Shown: positions 1 through 9,267, counted from the first letter of the stretch. The stretch is DNA of 64,000 nucleotides from Pseudoxanthomonas indica (GCF_900167565.1 NZ_FUZV01000002.1:496001-560000); one strand, 5' to 3'. Notes: generated by a model not told the origin, from the letters alone. A program made the numbers and translations.

Positions 1-48
1 AGGCACGCCTTCGCCTTCGAGTTTGTCGACTACCTGCGGATTCGCTGA
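1..48 (+). CDS. folA: dihydrofolate reductase, C-terminal end only (probable)
   Basis: Only the last 15 codons and a TGA stop lie in the window. The tail has the pattern His-x-Phe-x-Phe followed by an Arg-rich end, which resembles the C-terminus of bacterial dihydrofolate reductase (NADPH-dependent reduction of dihydrofolate in the cytoplasm). Known family context supports this, since folA sits beside apaH in several Xanthomonadaceae. It converges on apaH with a 17-bp gap. The call is an inference from a very short piece; another convergent gene is possible. Confidence 0.5.
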   Translation, partial: RHAFAFEFVDYLRIR

Positions 49-65
49 CGGTCGCGACGACCGGC

Positions 66-914
66 TCAATCCTTCTCGCGCGGATCCCCACCCGGCACAT
101 CGCGGCCCGCCACCTGCACCAGCCGGACGTCGTCGGTATCCAGCTGCAAGGCAGTGAGCTTGCCGCCCCAGACCGCGCCGGTGTCGATCGCGTGTACGCC
201 GTGGCCAATCATCAGGCCCAGGGTGGACCAGTGGCCGCAGACGATTTTCAGATCGCGTGCTGCCCGGCCGGGCACTTCGTACCAGGGGTACAGGCCCTGC
301 GCCTGGGTACCGGGCGCGCCCTTCTCTTCGATGGCCATGCGCCCGCGCGGGGTGCAGTAGCGCATGCGGGTCAGCACGTTGATGATGGCGCGTGCGCGGT
401 CGTAGCCGGCCAGGCCGCTGGACCAGTTGGGCTTGTCGCCATACATGTTGCGGAACAGCTTGCGGTAACCATTGCCGTGCAGCTGCTGCTCCACTTCCTG
501 CGCATAACGCTCGGCCAGCGCGCTGGTCCACTGCGGCGCCAGGCCGGCATGGATCATCATCCAGCCCAGTGAGCGGTCGACGTGGACCAGCTTCTGTCCA
601 CGCAGCCAGTCCAGCAGCACGCGCGCATCGTCGGCCAGCACCACGCGCTGCAGGTCCTGATTGACCTTGCGCTGTTCGTCCGGGGTGCGCTCACCGATGG
701 CCAGCAGCGACAGGTCATGGTTGCCCAGCACCACCACGCTCTGTTCGCGCAGCGAGTGCACCAGGCGCAGGGTTTCCAGCGACTGGCCACCGCGGTTGAC
801 CAGGTCGCCGCAGAACCACAGGCGATCCTGCGCGGGATCGAAGCGCAGCTTTTCCAGCAGCCGTTGGGTGGCGTCGTAGCAGCCCTGCAGGTCGCCAATC
901 GCCCAGACCGCCAT
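66..914 (-). CDS. apaH: symmetrical bis(5'-nucleosyl)-tetraphosphatase ApaH
   Basis: Cytoplasmic metallophosphatase that splits Ap4A symmetrically into two ADP and also decaps Np4-capped RNA in enterobacteria. The 282-residue length is normal for the family. The phosphoesterase motifs are all visible: GDLQGC at residues 7-12, GDLVNRG at 36-42 and GNHD at 64-67, which supply metal and phosphate ligands. The start ATG overlaps the TGA of apaG by one base, so translation is probably coupled. The order pdxA-rsmA-apaG-apaH is the same as in E. coli. The call is secure. Confidence 0.97.
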   Translation of the reverse strand: MAVWAIGDLQGCYDATQRLLEKLRFDPAQDRLWFCGDLVNRGGQSLETLRLVHSLREQSVVVLGNHDLSLLAIGERTPDEQRKVNQDLQRVVLADDARVLLDWLRGQKLVHVDRSLGWMMIHAGLAPQWTSALAERYAQEVEQQLHGNGYRKLFRNMYGDKPNWSSGLAGYDRARAIINVLTRMRYCTPRGRMAIEEKGAPGTQAQGLYPWYEVPGRAARDLKIVCGHWSTLGLMIGHGVHAIDTGAVWGGKLTALQLDTDDVRLVQVAGRDVPGGDPREKD

Positions 915-1291
915 CAGTGCAGGGTCCGCGGAATGGAGAGGGTGAACTCCGGAATCGGCGCATCGAAATGGGTGCCGTCGCCGGCCACCATGTCATAGCG
1001 TCCCTTCATGGTGCCAATGTCGGTTTCCAGCACCGCGCCGGAGGTGTACTCGAAGTCCTCGCCCGGTTGCAGCCAGGGCTGTTCGCCGACCACGCCGGCG
1101 CCTTCCACTTCGCGCACCTGGCCATTGGCGTCGGTGATGATCCAATGCCGTCCGAGTACCTGCGCCGCGGCCTTGCCGCGATTGTGGATGCGGATGGTGT
1201 AAGCGAAGACGTAACGCCCTTCCTCGGGCGCGGACTGATCGTCCAGGAACCGGGTGGCTACGTCGATATCGATGGCGTAGTCATGTTTCAT
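914..1291 (-). CDS. apaG: ApaG (Co2+/Mg2+ efflux-associated) domain protein
   Basis: Small cytoplasmic protein with an immunoglobulin-like (FN3-like) ApaG fold. Its biochemical role is not firmly established; it has been linked to Co2+ resistance and Mg2+ efflux, and the same fold serves as a domain in eukaryotic F-box proteins. The start is set at MKHDYAID, giving 125 residues, the E. coli length. A longer upstream reading frame exists but has no family support. Conserved features include the glycine-rich [13 protein letters not shown] loop and the GTMKGRY segment. A -10-like TACACT ends 6 nt before the ATG, suggesting a leaderless transcript that runs on into apaH. Confidence 0.95.
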   Translation of the reverse strand: MKHDYAIDIDVATRFLDDQSAPEEGRYVFAYTIRIHNRGKAAAQVLGRHWIITDANGQVREVEGAGVVGEQPWLQPGEDFEYTSGAVLETDIGTMKGRYDMVAGDGTHFDAPIPEFTLSIPRTLH

Positions 1292-1297
1292 GGTGAC

Positions 1298-1303
1298 AGT
1301 GTA
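1298..1303 (-). promoter_or_regulatory. -10-like element of apaG (leaderless candidate)
   Basis: TACACT on the minus strand ends exactly 6 nt before the apaG ATG, the usual distance from a -10 to the transcription start. No convincing -35 was found. Confidence 0.4.
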
Positions 1304-1337
1304 TTCACTGCCGCGTGAAACGGGAAACGCCGTTTGC

Positions 1338-2138
1338 TCAGTCGGTGATGGCGCTCGCGTGGGGCAGGTTGGCCAGACGGACAAAGCCAGCCACTTCCAC
1401 CTGTTCGGCGCGTGCGTCGGGGCTGATGCCGGCGGCTTCCATCTCGCTGCTTTCGCAGACGCCGGACAGTGCATTGCGCAGCGTCTTGCGGCGTTGGCCG
1501 AAGGCGGCACGCACGATGTCGCTGAAGCGGGCATGGTCGTTGACGCGGATGTCCTCGCGCGGTTTGGGCGCCATCCGCACCACCGCCGAGTCCACCTTGG
1601 GCGGTGGCCGGAACGCGCCCGGCGGCACCACGAACAGCGGCGTCACCTGGCAGTACGCCTGCAGCATCACGCTCAGTCGCCCGTAAACCTTGCTGCCGGG
1701 TCCGGCGGCCATCCGGTCCACCACTTCCTTCTGCAGCATGAAGACCATGTCGGTGATCGCCTCGGCATGTTCCAGCGCGTGGAAGAGGATTGGCGAGGAC
1801 AGGTTGTAGGGCAGGTTGCCGACCAGGCGCAGGCGCTCGCCATTGGCGAGCTTGCCGAAGTCCACGGACAACACGTCCTTGTGGATGATGGTCAAGCGGC
1901 CCACGCCCTCGGAGGCTTCCATCAACGGCGTGATCAGATCGCGGTCGAACTCGATGGCGGTCAGTTCGCCATGCTTGCGCAACAGCGGAAAGGTGATGGC
2001 GCCCTGGCCAGGGCCGATCTCCACCAGGCGGTCGCCGGGTTGCGGATTGACTGCCAGCACGATCCTGTCGATGTAACTGCGATCGGTCAGGAAGTGCTGG
2101 CCCAGGGATTTTTTGGGCGGTGCCTTGAAATGCGACAT
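1338..2138 (-). CDS. rsmA: 16S rRNA (adenine1518/1519-N6)-dimethyltransferase RsmA (KsgA)
   Basis: Dimethylates two adjacent adenines in the 3'-terminal hairpin of 16S rRNA during late 30S assembly, using S-adenosylmethionine. The 266-residue protein begins [17 protein letters not shown], the classic KsgA N-terminus. The SAM-binding motif [11 protein letters not shown] and the catalytic NLPYNLSSP motif are both present. The frame is open further upstream, but that extension lies inside pdxA and has no family support. Only 7 nt separate it from pdxA, and a -10-like CATAAT ends 6 nt before the ATG, so it may have its own leaderless promoter as well as read-through. Confidence 0.97.
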   Translation of the reverse strand: MSHFKAPPKKSLGQHFLTDRSYIDRIVLAVNPQPGDRLVEIGPGQGAITFPLLRKHGELTAIEFDRDLITPLMEASEGVGRLTIIHKDVLSVDFGKLANGERLRLVGNLPYNLSSPILFHALEHAEAITDMVFMLQKEVVDRMAAGPGSKVYGRLSVMLQAYCQVTPLFVVPPGAFRPPPKVDSAVVRMAPKPREDIRVNDHARFSDIVRAAFGQRRKTLRNALSGVCESSEMEAAGISPDARAEQVEVAGFVRLANLPHASAITD

Positions 2139-2144
2139 GGGCCC

Positions 2145-2150
2145 ATTATG
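2145..2150 (-). promoter_or_regulatory. -10-like element of rsmA (leaderless candidate)
   Basis: CATAAT on the minus strand ends 6 nt before the rsmA ATG and overlaps the pdxA stop region. A weak CTGCAA lies about 16 nt upstream as a possible -35. Confidence 0.4.
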
Positions 2151-3129
2151 GGTGATGGCGACGGCGTTGCAGCGCGATGCGTGCGCACTGCCCGGTGGCG
2201 GCGAACAGACTGGAGGCATCGGCCAGGCCGCGGCCAGCCAGTTCCAGCGCGGTGCCGTGATCCACGGCCACGCGCGGATAGGGCAGGCCCAGGGTCAGAT
2301 TGACCGCATGCTCGAAGCCGCTGTACTTGAGCACCGGCAGGCCCTGGTCGTGATACATCGCGAGCACGGCATCGAAGCCGGACAATTTCTGCGGCAGAAA
2401 CGCCGTATCGGCGGGCAGCGGACCGACCAGTTGCCAGTCCTGCGCACGCAGCTCGGCCAGCACCGGTTCGATGATCTCGATTTCCTCGCTGCCGAGGTGG
2501 CCGGCTTCCCCCGCATGCGGGTTCAGGCCGAGCACGGCGATCACCGGATCCGCGATGCCGAAATCGTGGCGCAGCGCATCGCGGGTGATGCGCAGGCAAT
2601 CGCGCAGCAACGCCGGCTGGATGGCATCGGCGACCTGCCGCAGCGGCAGGTGGGTGGTGACCAGCGCCACCCGCACGATGTCGTTGGCCAACATCATCAC
2701 CACCTCACGGCCGGCATGGCTGGCGAGCAATTCGGTGGTGCCGGTGTAGGCAATGCCGCCGGCGTTGATGGCGGCCTTGTGCACCGGGCCGGTGACCATG
2801 CCTTCGAACTCGCCGTCCAGGCAGGCCTGGGCCGCTGCGGTCAGCGCCTGGATGACGCTGGCGGCATTGCGCGGATCGGTCTGGCCGAACACGCTGGAGA
2901 CGGCGTGCGGAATGGGCCGCACGCGCAGATCGCCGGGGCGCTCGGTGGCCTCGTGCTCATTGCGCAGCCGCAGGGGCAGAGAAAGGGCCTGGGCCGCGGC
3001 CTGCAACACCTGCGGGTCGGCCAGGGCGACCAGGCGGCAATCCTGGCGCGGGATCTGCGCCAGGCGTACGCACAACTCGGGACCGACGCCCGCCGGCTCG
3101 CCTGGAACCAGCGCAAGCGCCGGCAGCAT
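2146..3129 (-). CDS. pdxA: 4-hydroxythreonine-4-phosphate dehydrogenase PdxA
   Basis: NAD-dependent oxidation and decarboxylation of 4-phosphohydroxy-L-threonine in the DXP-dependent vitamin B6 pathway, cytoplasmic. The protein has 327 residues, the family length, starting MLPALALVPGEPAGVGPEL. Family motifs include GPVHKAAIN, the GLNPHAGEAGHLG metal-binding region and MYHDQGLPVLK. The gene follows surA with a 1-nt gap and precedes rsmA by 7 nt. The upstream extension of this frame lies inside surA and is rejected. pdxH, which acts later in the same pathway, lies elsewhere in the window at 56.3 kb. Confidence 0.97.
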   Translation of the reverse strand: MLPALALVPGEPAGVGPELCVRLAQIPRQDCRLVALADPQVLQAAAQALSLPLRLRNEHEATERPGDLRVRPIPHAVSSVFGQTDPRNAASVIQALTAAAQACLDGEFEGMVTGPVHKAAINAGGIAYTGTTELLASHAGREVVMMLANDIVRVALVTTHLPLRQVADAIQPALLRDCLRITRDALRHDFGIADPVIAVLGLNPHAGEAGHLGSEEIEIIEPVLAELRAQDWQLVGPLPADTAFLPQKLSGFDAVLAMYHDQGLPVLKYSGFEHAVNLTLGLPYPRVAVDHGTALELAGRGLADASSLFAATGQCARIALQRRRHHP

Positions 3130-3130
3130 G

Positions 3131-4522
3131 TCAGCTGCCGGAGGGTTCGGTGGTCGGTGCGGCCGGGGGAGCGACCGGCGCGTTGACCGGGGTGCCGTCG
3201 GTGGCGGCGCCTTCGCCGGTGCGCACATTGACGTAGGCTTCGCCACGCATTTCGGCCAGGAAGCGGTTGTACTCGTCTTCCAGCTTGCGGCGGCCAATCG
3301 TCTCGCGCACCTGCGCGCGCTGGTTCTGGTTGGTCACGTCGGTCTGGCGCGTTTCCACGCGCTGTACGATGTGCCAGCCGGCATCGGTGCGGAACGCCTG
3401 GCTGACCTGGCCATCATTGACAGCTTGCACGGCCTGGCCGAATTCCGGCCCGTAGGCGTCGGCCGGGAACCAGCCCAGATCGCCGCCTTCGCCGCGGCTG
3501 TTCGGATCTTCCGAGGATTCCTTGGCCACTTCGACAAAGTCGGCGCCGCCGGCGATGCGCGCACGCAGCGTGTCGATCTTGGCCTTGGCGGCGTTGGCAT
3601 CCTGGGTGGGGCTGATGCGCACCAGGATGTGGCGGGCGTGGTATTCGGTCACCGTCTGCTGCGGACCCTGCGAACCATCGCGGGTTTCCACCAGCTTGAG
3701 GAGCTGGAAGCCGCTGGCGCCGCGAATCGGGCCAATCACCTGGCCAGCCGACATGGTCTTGAGCGTTTCGACGAACGCGGTCGGAATTTCATCGACCGAA
3801 CGCCAGCCCAGATCGCCGCCTTCCAGCGCGTTGGGGCTGTCGGAATAGCGAACGGCGGCGGCGTTGAATTCCATCTCGCCCTTGTCGATCAAGCTCTTCA
3901 CGCCTTCAATCTTCTGCTGGCCCGTGGCGATCTGCTCGGCGGTAGCGCCGTCGGGCAGGGCGACCAGGATGTGCGCCAGGTGGTACTGGGTGCGGGTGGC
4001 TTGGGACTGGCTGGCCAGGGCGGCATCGACTTCGCCCTCGCTGACCTGGATGCGGCTCTGCGCAAAGCTCTGGCGCAGGCGCTGCACGGTGATCTCGTCG
4101 CGCAGGGTGGCGCGGAAATCGGGGAACGAAATGCCGTCGGCCGCCAGACGCTGACGCAGTACGTCGACCGACATGTTGTTCTGCTGGGCCACGCTGGCGA
4201 CGGCGTTGTTGACCTCTTCGTCGTTGACGTGGATGCCGGTGTTGGCGGCGCGCGCCACCTGCAGCTTGACCAGGATCAGGCGCTCCATGACCTGGCGTTG
4301 CAGCACCGCCTGGGGCGGCAGTTGGCCGGGCTGGGTGGCGTACTGCGCGACCACGTTGTTGACCGCGCGATCGAGTTCGCTCTGCAGGATGACGTCTTCA
4401 TCCACGACGGCGGCGATGCGGTCCAGGGGCTGCGTGGTCTGCGCCCACAAGGGGGCCGCGGTGGTCGACAGCAGGGCGGCCGCAACAAGAGCGGCAAAGG
4501 GGCGGCACAGCTTGGATTTCAT
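3131..4522 (-). CDS. surA: periplasmic chaperone and peptidyl-prolyl isomerase SurA
   Basis: Escorts unfolded outer-membrane proteins across the periplasm to the BAM complex. The 463 residues show a cleavable signal peptide (about residues 1-28, ending in PLWAQ), an N-terminal SurA chaperone domain with IAAVVDEDVIL, and two PpiC parvulin domains. Each parvulin domain contains the repeated GGDLGW motif. The C-terminus is a Pro/Ala/Thr-rich tail. The ATG overlaps the lptD stop as ATGA, so it is coupled to lptD. LptD is one of SurA's main clients, so the pairing makes functional sense. Confidence 0.97.
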   Translation of the reverse strand: MKSKLCRPFAALVAAALLSTTAAPLWAQTTQPLDRIAAVVDEDVILQSELDRAVNNVVAQYATQPGQLPPQAVLQRQVMERLILVKLQVARAANTGIHVNDEEVNNAVASVAQQNNMSVDVLRQRLAADGISFPDFRATLRDEITVQRLRQSFAQSRIQVSEGEVDAALASQSQATRTQYHLAHILVALPDGATAEQIATGQQKIEGVKSLIDKGEMEFNAAAVRYSDSPNALEGGDLGWRSVDEIPTAFVETLKTMSAGQVIGPIRGASGFQLLKLVETRDGSQGPQQTVTEYHARHILVRISPTQDANAAKAKIDTLRARIAGGADFVEVAKESSEDPNSRGEGGDLGWFPADAYGPEFGQAVQAVNDGQVSQAFRTDAGWHIVQRVETRQTDVTNQNQRAQVRETIGRRKLEDEYNRFLAEMRGEAYVNVRTGEGAATDGTPVNAPVAPPAAPTTEPSGS

Positions 4523-6954
4523 AGGGTTACGTCCGGCACATTGGGGTCATCGTCCGGGTCCGGCGTCGTATTGCTCGGCGGGACGAGATAGAGGTCGTCT
4601 CGGTAATAGCCGAGAATACCACGGCGCAAGGTGCGCTCCGTATCTTGGCCAGCCGAGCCGAGGCCCTTGAGGACAAACTCCACCTGGAAGGAGTTGTTCA
4701 TCTCTCCCTCGCGGTTGCGCACATAGCGGCGCACCACGGCGCGCACCGCCAGGCAGCAGCTGTCCCACTGGACGCCACCGATGGCCTCCAGCAGTTTGTT
4801 GTCGTCAAAGGAGTGGTAGTAGCGGCCGACCACGCTCCAGGACGGGGAGATCGGGTACAGGAACGAGAAATCGGCCTGCTCCAGCAAGTCGCGGCGATAG
4901 CGGTAGCCCAGGTTGATGACGCCATCGTCGCCGGTCAGGTAGCGGATGCGCAGGCTGGCCAGATCCTGTTTGCGGATCTTGGGGTCCCACTGGTAGGCCG
5001 CGCCGAGCTTCCAGCGGTCGTTGGGCGCAAAGGTGGCATCGGCCACCCAGGCCGACTTGCCTTTCTCGGTGGGTGCTTCGCGCGGCAGGGTGACCAGGCT
5101 GTCATCGAAATAGCGGATCTGGCCAAAGCTCAGGGCCAGCTTTTCGAAGCCGTCGGTCTGGCGCAGCCAGCGTGAGGTCAGCGCCAGGGTCAGCTGGTTG
5201 GCATCGGCCTGCCGGTCCGGACCCGAGTAGCGGTTGTCGCGGAACATCTGCCCCCAGCTGAAGGTGAAGGCGCGCGTATCGAACACCGGGATGGCGTCCT
5301 GATTGCGGTACGGCACATTCAGGTAGAACAGGCGCGGCTCCAGCGTCTGCAGGAAGTTTTCGCCGCGGATTTCGGTTTCGCGATCAAAGAACAGGCCGGC
5401 GTCGAGCGAGCCAATCGGCAGGCTGCGGGTGGGGTTTTCCTCGTAGTACGGCGCCAGCATGGCGTCGGTCACCGAGCCCGCCGGGATGCCCAGCTCACTT
5501 GCGGCACGGGTGATGGCGAGCGAGCGAGCCAGCGCCGGCTCCAGCTTGTAGTCGGTGTAGCGCCAGGCCAGGGTCGGCGTGACAAACCAGGAGGCGCCCT
5601 GCAACGGCATCGAGATGTACGGCTTGAAGTCCAGCCGGGTGCCGTCGGGGCGCCGGTTGTGCTGGAAGCGCACGCCTTCGGCGTAAACGCCGGCCGAGAA
5701 CCACTTGCTCAACGGCTTTTCCCAGTTGAGATAGGCGCGCGGCAGGCGGTTGTAGGGCAGCGAGAATTCGCTGGAGGTGAAGTCGGTCAACTGCCAGGCA
5801 TCGGCCATGATGCCGGCATTCCAGCCCTTGCCCACGCCGTACACACCGATGGTGCTGGTGGTGGACGCGGCGGACAGGCCAATCAGCGTATTGCTGAAGT
5901 CTTCGGTGTAGCGCGAATCACTGAACCAGATCAGGTTGGCGCGGGCCTGCCAGTACTGGCTGATGTTGTGGTAGCCGCTGTAGTTGAACATCCCGCGGCT
6001 GTCATCCGGGTCGGGATTGATCGCCGGATTGAAGTCGTCCTCGTGGGTCCGCTCTTCCAGCAGGTCATCCTTGGGCATGTAATTGCCGCGCAGGGTGCCT
6101 TTGCCGCCGCGATACAGGTAGCGGAATTCAGCGCCCAGCGAAGGGCCGCGCGCGCTCATCCAGCGCGGATACAAGGTGGCGTCGTAGTTCGGCGCCAGAT
6201 TGAGATAGATTGGCTGGCGGTAATCGAAGCCATTGCGACCGGACTTGGCGATGGCCGGGTACAGCAGGCCGGTATGGCGTTGATCGTCCACCGGGAACTT
6301 GAAATAGGGCACGTACAGCACCGGCACATGGCCCAGGCGCACGGTGGCGCCACGCGCCACACCCCAGCCGCTTTCCGTATCCACATCAATGCGATGGGCG
6401 CGCAGTTCCCAGCGCCGGTCATCGGGATCACAGGTGGAATAAGTGGAGTGGTATAGCTTGCCCTGCGGGCCGGTCATGTCGATGCGATCGGCGCCGCCAT
6501 TGCCGCGCCGTTCGACCAGCTGGTACTGCACGTTGTCGATCTGGTGGCGGTCGGCGTTCTGGTCGCCGCGCGCGCTCTCGGCCACGATGCGGATGCCGGC
6601 GTCCTGATAGCGGACATGGCCATCGGCGGCATAGGTGTCCGATTCCTGGTCGTACTTCAGATTGTCCGCGCCCAGGAACTGATCGCCACGCACCAGCGCG
6701 ACGTTGCCGCTGTATTCCAGGCTCTGGTCGGTGCCGCCCAGCTTGTCGCCCTGTACCGTGGTGTCCTGGGCAGCGCGCGCTGCGCGCCCCTGTTCGGTAT
6801 TGGCGCTGGCATTGGCTTGGGGTGCGTCCTCGAAGACCGGCACCGGGTCCTGGATCGGGCACAGGGCCCAGCTTTCGGGCTTGTCGTCCGCCAGCGCCGG
6901 CAAGCACAGGGCGATACTGAAAGGCAGAGGGAGCAAGCGAAGGACTGGACGCAC
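4519..6954 (-). CDS. lptD: LPS-assembly protein LptD, outer-membrane barrel
   Basis: Forms with LptE the outer-membrane translocon that inserts lipopolysaccharide into the outer leaflet. The 811 residues comprise a signal peptide ending near LPALA, an N-terminal OstA/LptA-like beta-jellyroll (about residues 60-190, with repeats such as YSGNVALVRGDQ), and a long beta-barrel rich in alternating aromatic residues. Two Cys near each end (CPIQD close to the mature N-terminus, and CC in the barrel) fit the disulfides needed for activation. The start codon is GTG. It overlaps surA by 4 bp. About 150 bp upstream is non-coding and should hold its promoter. Confidence 0.96.
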   Translation of the reverse strand: MRPVLRLLPLPFSIALCLPALADDKPESWALCPIQDPVPVFEDAPQANASANTEQGRAARAAQDTTVQGDKLGGTDQSLEYSGNVALVRGDQFLGADNLKYDQESDTYAADGHVRYQDAGIRIVAESARGDQNADRHQIDNVQYQLVERRGNGGADRIDMTGPQGKLYHSTYSTCDPDDRRWELRAHRIDVDTESGWGVARGATVRLGHVPVLYVPYFKFPVDDQRHTGLLYPAIAKSGRNGFDYRQPIYLNLAPNYDATLYPRWMSARGPSLGAEFRYLYRGGKGTLRGNYMPKDDLLEERTHEDDFNPAINPDPDDSRGMFNYSGYHNISQYWQARANLIWFSDSRYTEDFSNTLIGLSAASTTSTIGVYGVGKGWNAGIMADAWQLTDFTSSEFSLPYNRLPRAYLNWEKPLSKWFSAGVYAEGVRFQHNRRPDGTRLDFKPYISMPLQGASWFVTPTLAWRYTDYKLEPALARSLAITRAASELGIPAGSVTDAMLAPYYEENPTRSLPIGSLDAGLFFDRETEIRGENFLQTLEPRLFYLNVPYRNQDAIPVFDTRAFTFSWGQMFRDNRYSGPDRQADANQLTLALTSRWLRQTDGFEKLALSFGQIRYFDDSLVTLPREAPTEKGKSAWVADATFAPNDRWKLGAAYQWDPKIRKQDLASLRIRYLTGDDGVINLGYRYRRDLLEQADFSFLYPISPSWSVVGRYYHSFDDNKLLEAIGGVQWDSCCLAVRAVVRRYVRNREGEMNNSFQVEFVLKGLGSAGQDTERTLRRGILGYYRDDLYLVPPSNTTPDPDDDPNVPDVTL

Positions 6955-7106
6955 GCGGTACCGGACTCCGGGTTGGGCGGTTCTTCAGGTGGGGGACTTC
7001 GGACGCGCAGGCTTCAGAAGCGGTCGCTAGCTTGCCGTATCCCTTGCATGCGGGCAATGAAGGCATGCCGGCGGCGTCGGATGAGGTTCATCCAGTTGCG
7101 GTCGCT

Positions 7107-8015
7107 TCAGCGCAGTTCGTCCACGTGGGCGGCGCTGCATTCGCGCAGGGCTTCCAGGTCGTAGCCACCCTCGAGCAGGGAGACGATCCGGCCGGCGGCA
7201 TGTCGACGGGCCACCTGGCGCAACTGCCGGGTCAGCCAGGCGAAGTCTTCGGTTTCCAGCATTAGGTCGGCGAGTGGGTCGCGCATATGCGCATCGAATC
7301 CTGCAGAAATCAGCAGCAGCTGTGGCTTGGATTCTTCCAGCGCCGGCAGAAGTTGGTCGGCCCAGGTGTTCTGGAAGCGGAAGCCGCCGCTGCCCGGCGG
7401 CAACAGGGCGTTGTGGACGTTGCCGGCGCCGCGCTCGTAGACCGCACCGCTGTGCGGAAACAGGCCGGACTCGTGGCTGCTGAAATAGGCCACGCGCCGG
7501 TCGTTGTAGAAGATGGCCTGGGTGCCGTTGCCGTGGTGGACGTCGAAGTCGACGATCGCCACCCGTTCCAGGCCATGCTTCTCCAGCGCATGCGCTGCGG
7601 CGATGGCGATGTTGTTGAGCAGGCAGAAGCCCATGGCCGTGTGCGCGGTGGCGTGGTGCCCGGGCGGGCGCACCGCGCAGAAGGCGGTATCGGCGTCGCC
7701 GCGCATGACTGCATCCACGGCGGCGATGCCCGCCCCCGCGGCGCGCAGGGCGGCGGCGCGCGAGGCCGGCACCATCACCGTGTCGGGGTCGAGCTGGCGC
7801 GTCCCTTCGAAGGGAGTATCGAGCAGCTCGCGCAGCAGGTCGTCGTCGTGGACGCGGCGCAAATCACCGAGCTTGGCCAGCGGCGCCTCGCGCCAATCCA
7901 GATCCCCATGCTGCGCGCGCAAGGCTTCCAGCACCACCTCCAGCCGGGCCGGCCGTTCCGGATGCCCGGCGCCAGGATCGTGGGCCAGACAGTCGGGGTG
8001 GGTGTAAATGATCAC
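7107..8015 (-). CDS. histone deacetylase-family amidohydrolase
   Basis: Zn-dependent deacetylase fold of the class II HDAC/acetylpolyamine amidohydrolase family. The 302 residues carry RPPGHHA (116-122), DFDVHHGNGT (156-165) and SAGFDAH (237-243); Asp158, His160 and Asp241 are the expected zinc ligands, and the His120-His121 pair is catalytic. The start is GTG at MIIYTHPDC; the longer frame runs back into pduO. It is cytoplasmic, with no signal peptide. The gene is 13 bp behind pduO and probably cotranscribed. The natural substrate in bacteria is unknown (acetylated polyamine, protein lysine or small amide). Confidence 0.93.
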   Translation of the reverse strand: MIIYTHPDCLAHDPGAGHPERPARLEVVLEALRAQHGDLDWREAPLAKLGDLRRVHDDDLLRELLDTPFEGTRQLDPDTVMVPASRAAALRAAGAGIAAVDAVMRGDADTAFCAVRPPGHHATAHTAMGFCLLNNIAIAAAHALEKHGLERVAIVDFDVHHGNGTQAIFYNDRRVAYFSSHESGLFPHSGAVYERGAGNVHNALLPPGSGGFRFQNTWADQLLPALEESKPQLLLISAGFDAHMRDPLADLMLETEDFAWLTRQLRQVARRHAAGRIVSLLEGGYDLEALRECSAAHVDELR

Positions 8016-8028
8016 GTCGCGGTGTGCC

Positions 8029-8589
8029 TCAGACAGGGCGCCGGCGTTCGTGGTTCCAGAGCACTTCGCCGTGACCGTCGGCGCGGGCCAGCACGCGGGC
8101 CAGCACGAACAACAGATCGGACAGACGATTGAGATAGCGGATCGCTTCCGGGCGAACGGCATCGTGGCGCGCCAGGGTCACCGTCTCGCGTTCGGCGCGC
8201 CGGACGATGGTGCGCGCCAGGTGGCAGCGCGCGGCGGCTTCGCCGCCGGCCGGCAAAATGAAATCCTTGAGCGGCGGCAGGGCATCGTTGTAGTGATCCA
8301 GCCGGGCCTCCAGCGCGTCCACATCCTCGCCGGTGATCGCCGCATGGCCGGGGATGCACAACTCGCCACCCAGATCGAACAGCTGGTGCTGGATCACGGT
8401 CAGCAGGGCGGCCACATCCTCGGGCACCTGCGGCGCGGCCAGTACCACCCCGATGGCGGAGTTGGCTTCGTCCACGGTGCCGTAGGCAGTGACGCGCGCG
8501 GAGTCCTTGCCTACGCGCGAACCATCGCCCAGACCGGTACTGCCGTCGTCACCGGTGCGGGTGTAGATCTTCGACAGGCGATTGCCCAT
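8029..8589 (-). CDS. cob(I)alamin adenosyltransferase, PduO type
   Basis: Transfers the 5'-deoxyadenosyl group of ATP to cob(I)alamin to make coenzyme B12 in the cytoplasm. The 186-residue protein has the PduO-type ATP-binding N-terminus TRTGDDGSTGLGDG (about 10-23) and YGTVDEANSAIG (36-47), then the helical core with FILPAGG and RTIVRRAERE. The start is the ATG at 8589, 4 nt after the stop of the upstream membrane gene. That neighbour looks like a BtuM-type B12 transporter, so the pair may form an import-and-activate unit. The family call is secure. Confidence 0.95.
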   Translation of the reverse strand: MGNRLSKIYTRTGDDGSTGLGDGSRVGKDSARVTAYGTVDEANSAIGVVLAAPQVPEDVAALLTVIQHQLFDLGGELCIPGHAAITGEDVDALEARLDHYNDALPPLKDFILPAGGEAAARCHLARTIVRRAERETVTLARHDAVRPEAIRYLNRLSDLLFVLARVLARADGHGEVLWNHERRRPV

Positions 8590-8593
8590 CGGA

Positions 8594-9199
8594 TCAGCGC
8601 ACCGACTTGTCGTGCGCCTGGCCGATGCGTGCCAGCTGCTGCACGCCCACATGGGCGATCACGGCCAGGCCCACATAGATGGCGGCCACGCGCAGGTACG
8701 GCAGGAACCAGTCGCTGTAGTTCTTCCACCAGCCGGCCAGCGTCGGCTCGCTGACGCTGCTGCTCATCCAGTAGAAGCTGCCCTGGGCCAGCAGATGGCA
8801 GACCGCCACCGAGGCAAACAGGCTGACCACCACGATGGCCAGGCTGCGGCCGAAGCGTTCGCTGCTGTAGTAGCGACGCGCCAACAGGCCACCCGCCCAC
8901 AGCGCCAGGTGCGCCGGCAGCAGGAACCAGTAACCCGGCGAGACACAGTAGTGCGTCCAGAAGTTGATGCCCTGGCCGGAAATCACCACGTAATCCACCA
9001 GCACCGCCAGGCCCATGAAAAGCGGGAAGGCCCAGCGGCTCCAGCCGCGCAGATAGAAGCCGGCCAGGAAGAACACCGCCCAGGAGGCGTCCGGGATGCC
9101 ACCGAAGTGGGTCAGCGTGGCAGGCAGGTGCAGGCGCGTGGTGACCAGCAGCAGCGCGAGCACAAGCAGGATGGCGGCGCGTTGGGACGAGTTGTTCAT
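8594..9199 (-). CDS. membrane protein, probable BtuM-family cobalamin transporter
   Basis: This 201-residue protein is almost wholly hydrophobic, with about six membrane segments, the size and shape of an S-component-like transporter. A cysteine at residue 85, in the HYCVSPGYW loop, matches the position of the invariant cobalt-coordinating Cys of BtuM, a solitary B12 transporter of Gram-negative bacteria. A GG-rich segment (about 33-50) resembles the S-component fold. It sits 4 nt upstream of the PduO adenosyltransferase. The BtuM assignment is my inference from Cys, topology and neighbour. Alternatives are another S-component-like or wholly unknown membrane family. Confidence 0.55.
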   Translation of the reverse strand: MNNSSQRAAILLVLALLLVTTRLHLPATLTHFGGIPDASWAVFFLAGFYLRGWSRWAFPLFMGLAVLVDYVVISGQGINFWTHYCVSPGYWFLLPAHLALWAGGLLARRYYSSERFGRSLAIVVVSLFASVAVCHLLAQGSFYWMSSSVSEPTLAGWWKNYSDWFLPYLRVAAIYVGLAVIAHVGVQQLARIGQAHDKSVR

Positions 9200-9267
9200 G
9201 CGGGCAGGTTCCGGGGTCTCAGCGGCGCATTCTAGCGCGGTTGACCGGGCGCGGCCCCGCCTTCCCT

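Noticed and set aside
2753..4591. A 612-codon plus-strand frame
   Set aside because: It is antisense to pdxA and surA.
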